Origin: Mycogone perniciosa
Lineage: Eukaryota; Ascomycota; Sordariomycetes; Hypocreales; Hypocreaceae
Assembly (NCBI GenBank): GCA_025331125.1
Contig: JAOALB010000106.1
Location: forward strand, 143,510 to 207,509
DNA length: 64,000 nt
Reading direction: 5' to 3'
This document shows positions 10,516 to 19,004 of this stretch, piece by piece (the stretch's first letter is position 1; every line of letters starts with the position of its first letter). The notes under the pieces were generated by a model. It did no database searches, was not told where the DNA came from, and saw only the letters and a list, made by a program, of their open reading frames with translations. A program made the translations under genes and the position numbers.

Positions 10516-11545
10516 TTACTTCCTCACGGCTATAGAGGGCTTGATCTCAATATCTTCCAGCAGCAGCGTCATGTCATCTGTCAGCTCTAGCTCCTCGCTC
10601 CTAAACCCCAGTCCCAGCATAGCTCTCTCCATCCAAACACTAGCTGGAAACTTAGCATCGCCCTCCTCACTGTAGTATTCCTCCTCCTTCTCATCCCAGA
10701 AGTAATGCGACCAGTCATGCTCCTTATCCTCCGGGACCTTGATCTCCCACCTGTGCGGCGGGGTCATCCATGCCTCTTGGGGCTCAAGATCAGGAGGCGC
10801 GTCAAACACAACGTAGACAGTCCGCAAGGAAATGTCGTAAACCAGGCTGTTTATGAAAGGGCCGGGCTGGGTGTACAGCAGATCAGCCGAGACGGCGATG
10901 TGCCAAACGACCTGGTGGGCGACGATGTAGTGATTATTTGAGGGCCGCCAGGAGACGAGGCCCGGATCGGTGAGCCATTCCTCCCACTTGGAGGTCGGGA
11001 TGTACAGAATGTCAGCGCGCGGGTTGAAGTTGCGGGTGAGGACGTGGCTGTTGGTCTGTTCACGGTAGCGCAGCTCAAGGCCCATGCGGCCGATCCAGAC
11101 AAAGGTTGCGGCGCGAGCGTCGCGGTTTACGAAGAGCTGGGCGGGGGTCTGAGGATTGGAAGGGGACGAAGAGCTCGAAGGGGACGTTGTAGCCAAAGGA
11201 GCTTTCGTCGAAGTCTTCGGGGTTTCCTTCGTAGGTAATGGGTTTGTCTCGGAGGCCGAAGAAGTAGACGGCTTGGGGATCGTCCTCGGGCAGAGAGGCG
11301 ATCCAGATTAGGCGGCGGAGCTCGGGTGGGAGGTGTTTGAAGGGATAGAAGACGGGACTGGAGGGGGTCTCTTCTGTAAGTGAAGTCTCTTCTGCAGGCG
11401 AGGGTGAGGGCTCCTCTGTAGGTGAAGATGAGATCTCTTCTGTTGGTGAGGGTAAGATCTCTTCTGTAGATGAGGGTGAGGACTCCTCTATAGGCGAGGC
11501 CACCTCTGTAGGTGAGTCTGTAGATGCCATCTCGGAAGTTTGCAT
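10516..11545 (-). pseudogene. 2EXR-domain protein gene with one frameshift (copy 1)
   Basis: Two overlapping frames make one protein of about 340 residues. Frame A starts at ATG 11545, has a Ser/Pro/Glu repeat tail, then the 2EXR opening FYPFKHLPPELRRLIWIASL near residue 66, and stays sensible to FELFVPFQ near 11165. Frame B takes over about there with QLFVNRDARAATFVWIGR and runs to the stop at 10516. The switch needs one base to be skipped in the stretch around 11150-11170. No GT-AG intron of workable size fits. The paralog at 41040-42000 aligns across the junction, so the frame change is not an annotation artefact of mine, but it could be a sequencing error. 2EXR proteins are numerous in Pezizomycotina and of unknown function. 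Confidence 0.75.
11365..11525. repeat. Minisatellite of about 24-27 bp inside the 2EXR gene
   Basis: Imperfect units around CTCTTCTGTAGGTGA with variable spacers repeat five to six times. On the minus strand they encode SSPTEE-, SPSPTEE- and SPAEE-type peptide units in the N-terminal tail. Units differ by single substitutions, so the array looks old enough to have diverged. Confidence 0.7.
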
Positions 11546-13982
11546 CTCATTGTAGAGGCTTTAATCGATGTGATTGTGGAGGAGAGGGACATCCCTGTTA
11601 TATGAAAGGTTGGGAGCAGGGATTAGGTAGAGATGGTGGGCAGATGCAGCTCTCCTCGGTACCCAGTGTCCCCGCTTTAATATTGAGAACTGATATCTTT
11701 ATATGCTTCATACATGTCACCATATAATTCGTCGTTACGAGATAGTAATAGGAAAACAAAATCTATTTAATTGGTAGCACAGGCTTGTTTATAAATATTA
11801 GAGGTAGTATTTCACATTTCATACCTGTTGACTTGGCTCCTCTTCTTTCTCCCTTATAAGCCGCCTGGCTAAGGTAGCTAAAGAAGTCCTCGGCACTCCC
11901 CGCACGAACCCCCCACTCCGCTTTGGATCCCCCCACTTTCAGCCTTGTGAGAACACAATGGACACACATGCGTTGCTTCTAAAAAAGGGACTGACTACTC
12001 CGTATTCCGCACCCCAACTTGGCTAAAATGCAACGTACCTCCTGTACGACGCCCTACTAGGTTAAGAGCATGTAACTCATCAACTTTGGCAACTTCGCAG
12101 TCCATTTAAATTAATTTCTATTAAATCTATTATCGTAGCTCAATGGTAAGGAAGTTTGGGCATTCAAAGGAAAAATAAAAGTGATTGCCTATAGCAACAA
12201 ATCTTTAGATTGTATTGTTATTAAATGTTAAATATTACATAGAGTATATCTTGCTGTTGTTGCTTGCGATAGTGGGCCGTCGGGCGGCTATCATAGGCAT
12301 AGGCTGGGCGGTGCGACAAGGGCTGAGCAAAAGGGAACGGAATAACAAGACGCCACCGTTAGATACTTGAAGCAGATTGCAATGAGAAACGCCAATTTGT
12401 GCCTCCTTACCTATATAGCTTATCAAAACTAAGGGCGTTTTCTGTTTGCCTTTCACGCCTAAATACGCTATTGTTGTGCCTTATTGAAATAGGCCTTTAC
12501 TATGAAGATGCGATCAAGATAGGAATCACGTGGTCCTTATACTGAGGATTTTATCTAATCGATATCCAATATTTATCCGAGTCGTGTTTGCTTCAACTCG
12601 GGATCGTCCTCATTCTAAACACAGGTCTTCCTTGCAATGCAACTGTCACAACCCGGCCTTGCAGGTCATGCAGTGAGTCACGCTCCACTTGCGTAAACCT
12701 CGGTAGGTATAAAAGATAAACAGGTGGTATCAATCACAGAACAACAGTATGAAGGCTCATTTGCAGATGCATAGAATGATAGAATTCGACGCTCTTGCTT
12801 ATCCCAAGTTAGGTTGGAAAAGCGGCTGCTTAAATACATGAAAACTTGCTAACTAATTGATCATGAACACCCGGATCTAGGAAATCTAGCTGTCATGATA
12901 TCGTCATTGACTTACGGATCCGGCTGTTGTTGTAAGCTAGTTGGGAATCAAGGAATGTTTGTTGGAATGAAGGAATGTGCCGTGATGTGGAACTATCCGT
13001 TACTGAGGTTGACAGGTAGACTTAGTTTAATACACAATAACCTTCTTCTCCCTTCAATACATGACCCTAGCTGTAGCTGTTGAAGCTACCGAGGCATAGA
13101 AAGGCAACTGTTGATTGCTTCTGGCTGCTGGCATCATGATCAAATGATCCGCAGTGTCTTTTGAATGTCAAATTGTTCGATTACGACTTCGTGGTTCTAT
13201 CAGCAGCGCGGTTCCGCTCTATACTAGTCCTTGTGTGTGTGTGTGGGTTTGTGATTTCCCTCTCGACAAACTATTAAGCTAGCACTTTATAATAAAATAA
13301 TTTACATTAAGGTTTAAATAAATAATATACAATCAATGTCTTTATATATATATATATTTAGGTATATACAAAAATATGCTTATTAATATTATTTTCAATC
13401 TTTATAAAGTTACTATAAATAATCTAAAACATCTATCAGACCACAAATCCAGCAAAAGAAAGGCTCCATACGGAGTACAGCATGCATGTATTCCCTGTAA
13501 TCCTAGATGGAGGGCGCAGATGACTTTTTCCTACTAGCTTTTACTGTAACTGCGGTTAAGAAGATATATTATTTACTATTCCCTCTTAGGGGGAATCCTG
13601 GCGTATTTAATTCCTCTACGAGTACGGGCAATTTCGCGCGAAACGATCCTACGGTAGTTTATCCATCAATAACCCCTATATTAGTACCTAACAGTACACT
13701 ACGGTCATGTGTATAAAAAGGTACTCCGTACACTTACGACAATAGACGGCGCCTTAGTGCTTACATGATAAAGTACTCCGTAATCACTCTTGAAATGTCT
13801 CGTCGTAGTTATTAAGTCCTGAATGTATAAGCCCCTCCAGCGGAGCTAATTACGTACAAGCTAGCTGTAAACATGCGTCTTACAGAGACTTTGATTATGT
13901 ATAAAAGGGCAATAGCACTCCAACAGCAAGTCTACAATCGTTTCAACATCACAAAATCTCATCCACCAATACCTTAGCCAAA
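11546..13982. other. AT-rich intergenic stretch, start of the accessory island
   Basis: About 2.4 kb with no supported gene. Base composition drops to strongly AT-rich, especially 13260-13440, with a TA run at 13342-13357. Four TACTCCGTA-type elements lie here (11996, 13469, 13722, 13774). Short open frames have no recognisable product. The TpA-rich texture is what repeat-induced mutation leaves behind, but I could not identify a parent element. Confidence 0.55.
13900..13907 (+). promoter_or_regulatory. TATA box of the cysteine-rich peptide gene
   Basis: TATAAAAG lies 76 bases upstream of the ATG at 13983, followed by a C/A-rich leader ending in CCAAAATG. This is a well-formed strong-promoter layout for a small secreted protein gene. 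Confidence 0.6.
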
Positions 13983-14251
13983 ATGCAGTTTTCTCTGGCT
14001 ACCATCGCCATTGCTCTTGCCACTTTCAGCGGCGTCATGGGCCTTGTAAGTTCTTTTTTTTCTGTGTTAAGAACCATATGTCCTAACATATGTACTAGGC
14101 CGTTCCGGACGCTGCCGAGGACCACCAGCTGGAACGCCGCAAAATTTGCACTGTCTCCAGCGCCCAGGTCAATGACGGTTCCTGGGTGCAGGCATGCAGT
14201 AATTGCCTTGGCAGCCCTGCTCGAGGTGTTAATAGGGGCATTTGCCGCTAA
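13983..14251 (+). CDS. Small cysteine-rich secreted peptide (spliced)
   Basis: Two exons, 13983-14045 and 14099-14251, flank a 53-base intron with GTAAGT donor, CTAAC branch site at 14084-14088 and TAG acceptor. The product has 71 residues. Residues 1-20 are a signal peptide (MQFSLATIAIALATFSGVMG). A short acidic pro-segment ends in ERR at about residues 33-35, a Kex2-like site. The mature part of about 36 residues has four cysteines (KIC, QAC, SNC, GIC), enough for two disulfides, and ends GVNRGICR. The size and layout fit fungal secreted effectors or antimicrobial-type peptides, but I do not recognise a named family. A TATA box lies 76 bases upstream. It sits in an AT-rich island beside decayed genes, yet its own frame is clean. 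Confidence 0.8.
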
Positions 14252-15050
14252 GGGTAGTAGGAATATCTTGGTTGAAGGTGGATGGAGATACAATTGTATT
14301 TGCTGGTACGGAGTAGAAATTCTGTATGCTAGCTAGCTCTGTGGATTAGTCCCTACAAATACGAAGCCGCATATATCAGACACATTCCTGATGCGTGGGG
14401 GCTGATACCGACAGGGGCCCGAGATCTGACCGGAGTTGTCAATCGGCCTGCAACCTTGTAATATAGTAATTTCGGCGATGGGATGACTACTAGCCCGACT
14501 AGCCGATCAGCCGGCTGCAGCCCAGTCTCTACAGTCCACGTCATCCCATATCCCGGCATTATTGCAGGAGCACGATGGTGTGGCCGCTCACCAAGGCCAC
14601 CTGACTCCGGCTCTTGAAAGCTATGTCGCTCTTGAGGCCAGCCCCCGAAGCCTACTCGTAAGCAGGCTATGCTTGTAGTGGTAGATCGAGGGGCTGTGGA
14701 GAATTAGCCTCAGTGTCAAGTGAACCTTTGGTCTACACATCCAAGAAGGGCCTGTAACACCTGTAACATGTTTCTCATTCATGCGCTCGGTAGCGATGTA
14801 AAAGTAAGGTATCGCCACACGCGCCACAGGGTCGCGACCTCACACCACTTTTGCCCTTGTGATGGCCGATAACGCGAGATTTTGTTATGACATGAGTTAC
14901 GGAGTCCTGCTACTTCTAAAATAATACTGTTATGGTATATGGTGTATCTATTTGTACCCTACCTACTGCCTAGCTACCTATTATCATTGTATCATATGCC
15001 TATCCGTATTTAAGTGGAGTAATGTGTCCAGCTGATCAAGCTCAGGTCTA
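14252..15050. other. AT-rich stretch without a supported gene
   Basis: It contains one TACGGAGTA element at 14307-14315. Open frames on both strands are short and show no domain, signal peptide or splice-supported extension. Confidence 0.5.
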
Positions 15051-15565
15051 CCTTAGACATGTCTAACACAACCAAAGTGATAAAATAGTATGAGTGCTTA
15101 CTCGTAGCTCGGCCGAGTCCAATGAAACATTTGAGTAGTATTTCCAACATGTTAATGTACTCCAGCAGACAGATTCCTCGTTATTCCAAACCGTTATTCT
15201 AACACGTCTGTTATGAGAATTAATTCCTTTATTTTTTCGGAAATAGACAGTTATTTGTGCAACTAACTAGCATCCCCCCTTACCCAGCTAAGCAATAGAA
15301 AGATTTGTCGAAAAGTCCCCAATTCGGTCCTTTCGGGGTCATCTATATGCCCCCATACTATTGTCTTTCAACGAATACGAAGTAGTACATGCATTTCTTA
15401 TGTACGGTAGGCAGGCATGGTGTATTGTCTCAGGTTCTCTTGAGTGGATTTCTCCTAGGTGTGTTTCAATTGAAGTTGGTATACCAGGGTCAGGTAATAT
15501 ATACCCGAGGTGACTATAAGATAAATGGCTGCCTCTTTCACTTAGTGGTTATTATCCTTCATCAT
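15050..15565 (+). repeat. Diverged duplicate of the 5' flank of the small secreted protein gene (copy A)
   Basis: This stretch aligns in the same order with 17350-17800, the upstream region of the intact gene at 17904. Matching landmarks include ACATGTCT(A/C)AACAC, CCAGCAGA(C/T)(A/G)GATTCCTCGT and GTGTATTGTCT(C/T)AGGTTC. Many of the differences are C/T or G/A. In this copy the expected coding start is missing and GPI3-derived sequence follows instead. Confidence 0.7.
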
Positions 15566-15582
15566 CCTTTATCATTCCAGCT

Positions 15583-15720
15583 TTATTGCTTTCTACGACA
15601 AACTCGACCGATTACTAGAGGTGTATTTCTTTGAATTATAAGACCTATTCTAAGCCGGACTCTTCCTCGGCCAATCCGGACATATATCGGCATTCTCCTT
15701 GGGAGTCCTGCTGGACGATA
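15583..15720 (-). pseudogene. Displaced duplicate of the 3' end of GPI3/PIG-A
   Basis: The stretch matches 19012-19145, the last coding part of the GPI3 gene, in the same orientation. The shared core CGGCCAATCCGGACATATAT is exact. Translated, it gives ENADICPDWPRK against ENIDICPDWPRK in the true gene. Differences elsewhere are mostly C/T and G/A. It cannot encode an enzyme. It lies between the flank of copy A and a secreted-protein tail, so it marks a rearranged junction. Confidence 0.8.
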
Positions 15721-15767
15721 AAGATAGTAAAAGTGACGTCCTGGATCCGTACGGCCTACTGTAGAAG

Positions 15768-15890
15768 CTACCAAATCTCCTCAAGCGCATACTAGATAAC
15801 AAATGTGGCCTACTGCATGCATTACTGGACCTCAAACGCGTGCTGGGTAACAAAAATGGCAAAGGCGGTGCATATGAGAAGGATATATAG
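15768..15890 (+). pseudogene. Tail fragment of the small secreted protein family (copy A)
   Basis: An open frame of 40 codons with stop reads LPNLLKRILDNK, LLDLKRVLGNK and GKGGAYEKDI. This resembles the LPNL, LLKGILDL and GK-rich end of the intact protein at 17904-18230. It has no start. The DNA continues with GGTAACAGCC and GAGAGTGTAAT motifs also found after the tail fragments at 18538-18669 and 18767-18823, so these are copies of one another. Confidence 0.6.
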
Positions 15891-16734
15891 TCAGTCTGCT
15901 TTCGCAGCTCCCGAGCGATATGCCGTACAGGTAACAGCCCTGCACTACTTAGGCAGTATTCTATAAGGAAAAGAGAGTGTAATGAAGTCATAATTCTTCG
16001 CACCTTGACTCATAAGTGCAATAAAAATAGTATCCAATTTCGCGAGATAATCTCTTAATATGTCAAGGCACGCAACTCTTTATATCTCACTACGCTTCTA
16101 TCCTTATAATAGCTAATAAATACTTTAATATTTAGTGTAGGTTACTTGATAAATGTATACTAGTAGTGTCGCGGAGCGCGGCACAGCTATGTGGAGCATA
16201 GAGAGAAATAGGAATGAAGCTTGATTCTAGTAATGAATATGCCGTAATGGCCTCGCTATATATACACATAGCTAATACAAAGGAAAACGTAGAATGTATG
16301 CGTTGTAAGCGCCTATACAGTCTGACACATCGCTTACGCGATGTGTATGTCAGCTGGTATCTGCTATATAAGCAGATAAGAGCTCCCTAGCGCTGATAAG
16401 TGCTGATAAGTGGTAGGTCCTTAGCCTACCTAACCCAACAAGTAGTAATACAGGCATCTACTACTATTTAGGTAAACTGTAATGCATCTATGTGACATAG
16501 ATAATATTGCGATATAGAATCAAGTATCAAGCCTATATCCTAGATAAATTTAGCACAACTAAGAGATATAAACTCAGTCTAATAAAATGTATGTAATGAT
16601 TCCTTGCTAACGATTACTCGCGTTATTCTAAACAGCTATTCTAACAGGTCCATTATAAGGATCAATTCCCTTCTTCGTTAGAGCTTAATACCTATAGTGC
16701 TCCCCGAACTGTAATTTCTCTTTCACTTGCCTCT
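15891..16734. other. Spacer holding a solo LTR
   Basis: Apart from the solo LTR at 16167-16440, this stretch is AT-rich. From about 16590 it aligns with the upstream flanks of the other secreted-protein copies (AACAG(C)TATT..., CAGGTCC, ATCAATTCC). No gene is seen. Confidence 0.55.
16167..16440. mobile_element. Solo LTR of a retrotransposon, 274 bp, with 5-bp target duplication
   Basis: The element begins TGTCGCGG and ends ACCCAACA, the TG...CA ends of an LTR. It is flanked on both sides by the identical 5-mer AGTAG (16162-16166 and 16441-16445), the target-site duplication made by LTR-element integrase. No internal region, primer-binding site or second LTR is present, so it is a solo LTR left by recombination. 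A TATATATA run at about 16255-16262 could be its old promoter. It contains several hairpins (16322-16353, 16358-16378, 16413-16435). I infer a Copia- or Gypsy-type parent and cannot say which. It inserted between degraded copies of the secreted-protein family. Confidence 0.85.
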
Positions 16735-17247
16735 ATGAAGTACAGTATAGCCATAAAGCTCAATACAGTCGCTATTATTCTGGCATTGAGCGGCACACTC
16801 ACGATACCTAGCTCTCTGGTCAATAAGTGCGAGAGGTCTATCATGCAACATCTTGCCGATGTTCAAGAAGAGCCACACCCCCACAAAAAAGAAGTTGAGG
16901 AAATGGCTCGTAACAGATAATTTGTTGTCGAAAGAGACGTGGCTGGCAGCGCAGTGGGTGGCCCACCGAATAGCAACAATGAACTGTAGGGTAATAAAAC
17001 GGATGACAGCGATGAACCAGAGGGCGAGAAATCGCATAAGCATAGGGACCCAGCCAACAAAAAACCGCCGAACCCCAGCCCTCCACATAAAGGGCACAAA
17101 TCGCCGCTTGACGAGGACAAATCACTTCATGAGATAAAACCCAAACATAAACGACCGGATAGCAAAGGTGGCAAAGACCAAGCTCTACCTAAGCAGCTTT
17201 ACTTTACCGCGATAAGCGCGAATTCCAGACACTGCAACTGTGTATAA
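16735..17247 (+). pseudogene. Small secreted protein, copy B, with two in-frame stops
   Basis: One frame of 171 codons runs from ATG 16735 to TAA 17245-17247, interrupted by TAA at 16918-16920 and a TAG near 16985-16990. The first part parallels the intact copy: TVAIILALSGTL against TTAIILALGGAL (signal peptide), then VNKCERSI against ANKRETSI, then HPHKKEV against PSHKKEV. The second part, in the same frame, is Lys/Pro/Asp/His-rich (SPPHKGHKSPLDEDKS, DSKGGKDQ). Both stops differ from glutamine codons by one C-to-T change, as expected for repeat-induced mutation. In the first part the Kex2-like KR of the intact gene is KC here. The longer tail means this may be a distinct paralog, not just a broken copy. 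Confidence 0.65.
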
Positions 17248-17903
17248 AGTACGGAATATAGGAGGTCTATTTACGAGGACGAGTATATGGAGTAGTGTAT
17301 CTAGGTGATGTGGCTAATTTTGTGTTATATGATTGGGTATCAAACTCGAGTCTGCCTCGAACATGTCTCAACACGACCAAAGGGATACGGTAGTGCTCAG
17401 TTCAGTCCAACCAAATACGTATATCTATTTTCTTACTATCGATTACACTAAGTTTCCGACGTGTTTCATTCCAGCAGATGGATTCCTCGTCCTTCCAAAC
17501 AGCCATTTTAGCAGGTCCGGCATGAAGATCAATTCCTATGTATTCAAGCAGCATTCTTTTCGTTTCTCCTAGCTAGGCGGTGGAATAAATAGCGAAAAGT
17601 ATCCGACTCAATCCTTCCTCCAGTCACTTTCAACTGATACATGCATTCGTCGTATAGAGCAGACAGGCTTAGTGTATTGTCTTAGGTTCCCTTGAAGGGA
17701 TTTCTGGTAGGTAATGGATATTTTAACATGGGTTGGCATTCCAGGCGCTGGCCATACACAGCATAACACTTGGGCAACTATAAGATGCCCATCGTGGCTG
17801 TTACATTTTTCTTCTTCGAGCACCTTCCACCTTTACATCTATATTGCTCCCTATTTCCAAGTTCCAGGTTTCTTTCAGTTGCCTCCATTCTTCGACTATA
17901 GCT
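17248..17903. other. 5' flank of the intact small secreted protein gene
   Basis: No gene is seen. The stretch 17350-17800 is the best-preserved version of a flank repeated at 15050-15565 and, in part, at 16590-16734. A leader rich in C and T precedes the ATG at 17904. Confidence 0.55.
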
Positions 17904-18230
17904 ATGAAGCTCAGCACCACCGCTATTATTCTGGCATTAGGCGGCGCCCTCGCGGCGCCTAGCTACCCAATGGCCAACAAGCGCGAGACATCTATAATAC
18001 AAATTTTTACCGATCCTCAAGAAGAGCTTCCTTCCCACAAGAAGGAAGTCACAGCATTTGACAAGAGAGAGGAAACACAGACACAGGCCAGCAGCATGCC
18101 GGGTGGCTTACTGCTTGACCTGCCGAACCTGGGTGACAAAGGTGGCGCACTGGATGTCAAGAAGCTACTACATGAGATACAGCATCTCCTCAAGGGCATA
18201 CTGGACCTGGTAGATGCTGGAAAAGATTAG
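17904..18230 (+). CDS. Small secreted protein, intact copy C
   Basis: A clean 108-residue frame. Residues 1-18 are a signal peptide (MKLSTTAIILALGGALA, then AP). Two dibasic KR sites follow (about residues 26 and 55), which Kex2 could cut to release peptides. The C-terminal third holds an amphipathic helix, KKLLHEIQHLLKGILDL. There are no cysteines. I do not recognise a family. Related sequence in the window: a broken longer copy at 16735-17247 and tail fragments at 15768, 18538 and 18767. The ATG at 17904 is preferred to an upstream in-frame start at 17844 because it begins the signal peptide directly. Secreted, probably lineage-specific; function unknown. Confidence 0.75.
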   Translation: MKLSTTAIILALGGALAAPSYPMANKRETSIIQIFTDPQEELPSHKKEVTAFDKREETQTQASSMPGGLLLDLPNLGDKGGALDVKKLLHEIQHLLKGILDLVDAGKD

Positions 18231-18537
18231 AAGTTGGGCATGGAAGAGAGCAAGCCACCTTAAGTGGATTTGTGTAAGGCGAAGCAGAACGCGCGGTGTT
18301 CTCTTTCTATGATAAAACAGCTGGATAAAAACACCAGTCAAGATCGACGGATCAGGCCAACAGGCACGCAGAACACGGCGTAGTTGAGTGGAATTTAAGT
18401 GCCCAAATTACCTTGTTATTGTGATGTGTTCAGACTGACTACGCAACCGTGTTACGCGACAGGACCAAGCCAACCTATGACAAGTATATGACAAGTATGT
18501 GACAAATATGGTAATGATCTCACCGACCTACTCCGTA

Positions 18538-18669
18538 CTGCGTGAGCTGCTGGGTGAGAAAGAAGATGGCAAAGGCGATGGAAACGACCTCGAAGGCGGC
18601 AAAGAAGATGGTGGCAAAGGCAGCGGAGGTGGCAATAAGGTCCTCAGTGTTTTGCTGTATAATAGGTAA
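18538..18669 (+). pseudogene. Tail fragment of the small secreted protein family (copy D)
   Basis: A 43-codon open frame to TAA reads LRELLGEKEDGKGDGND then GGKEDGGKGSGGGNK. The start of it matches the LGNKNGKGG part of the fragment at 15768-15890 and the following GGTAACAGCC is shared. There is no start codon or signal peptide. Confidence 0.5.
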
Positions 18670-18766
18670 CAGCCTACCTAGGCAGCTTTCAACCAATTAG
18701 TTTCGTTTTATGTTCTGCGAGGAACAGAGAGGTAGTGACCTAGGCAGCTAAAATGTCAAGTGTATA

Positions 18767-18823
18767 CCCAAGGGCAGTGGTAAACCAGATGGCAAGGATG
18801 GCGGCAAACCGCAGGACAACTAA
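18767..18823 (+). pseudogene. Tail fragment of the small secreted protein family (copy E)
   Basis: An 18-residue frame to TAA reads PKGSGKPDGKDGGKPQDN, the same Gly/Lys/Asp style as the other tails. The DNA after it (AATAGAGAGTGTAATCAAGTC) is shared with the region after 15890. Confidence 0.4.
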
Positions 18824-19004
18824 ATATCCGAGTAGGCGGTAAAGGTCTGACGGCTTTACCAATTCATTTCATTTGTGTGCATTGCGAGGAATAGAGAGTG
18901 TAATCAAGTCATAAATTTGCGTGTCCGTAAACTCCCTCGCTCCCTTGAATCCGCTTAATGCGTGCCTTAACGATATCCGACTATTTTGAACTCCCCTTCC
19001 TTCA

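Larger units (their letters stand above)
18231..19004. other. Region with two degenerate tails of the secreted protein family
   Basis: No intact gene. It carries a TACTCCGTA element at 18529-18537 and two short tail fragments listed separately. It ends at the GPI3 stop codon on the other strand. Confidence 0.5.

Noticed and set aside
12136..12146. TAGCTCAATGG, a perfect tRNA A-box match
   Set aside because: No B box or T arm follows within a usable distance and no acceptor stem can be formed.
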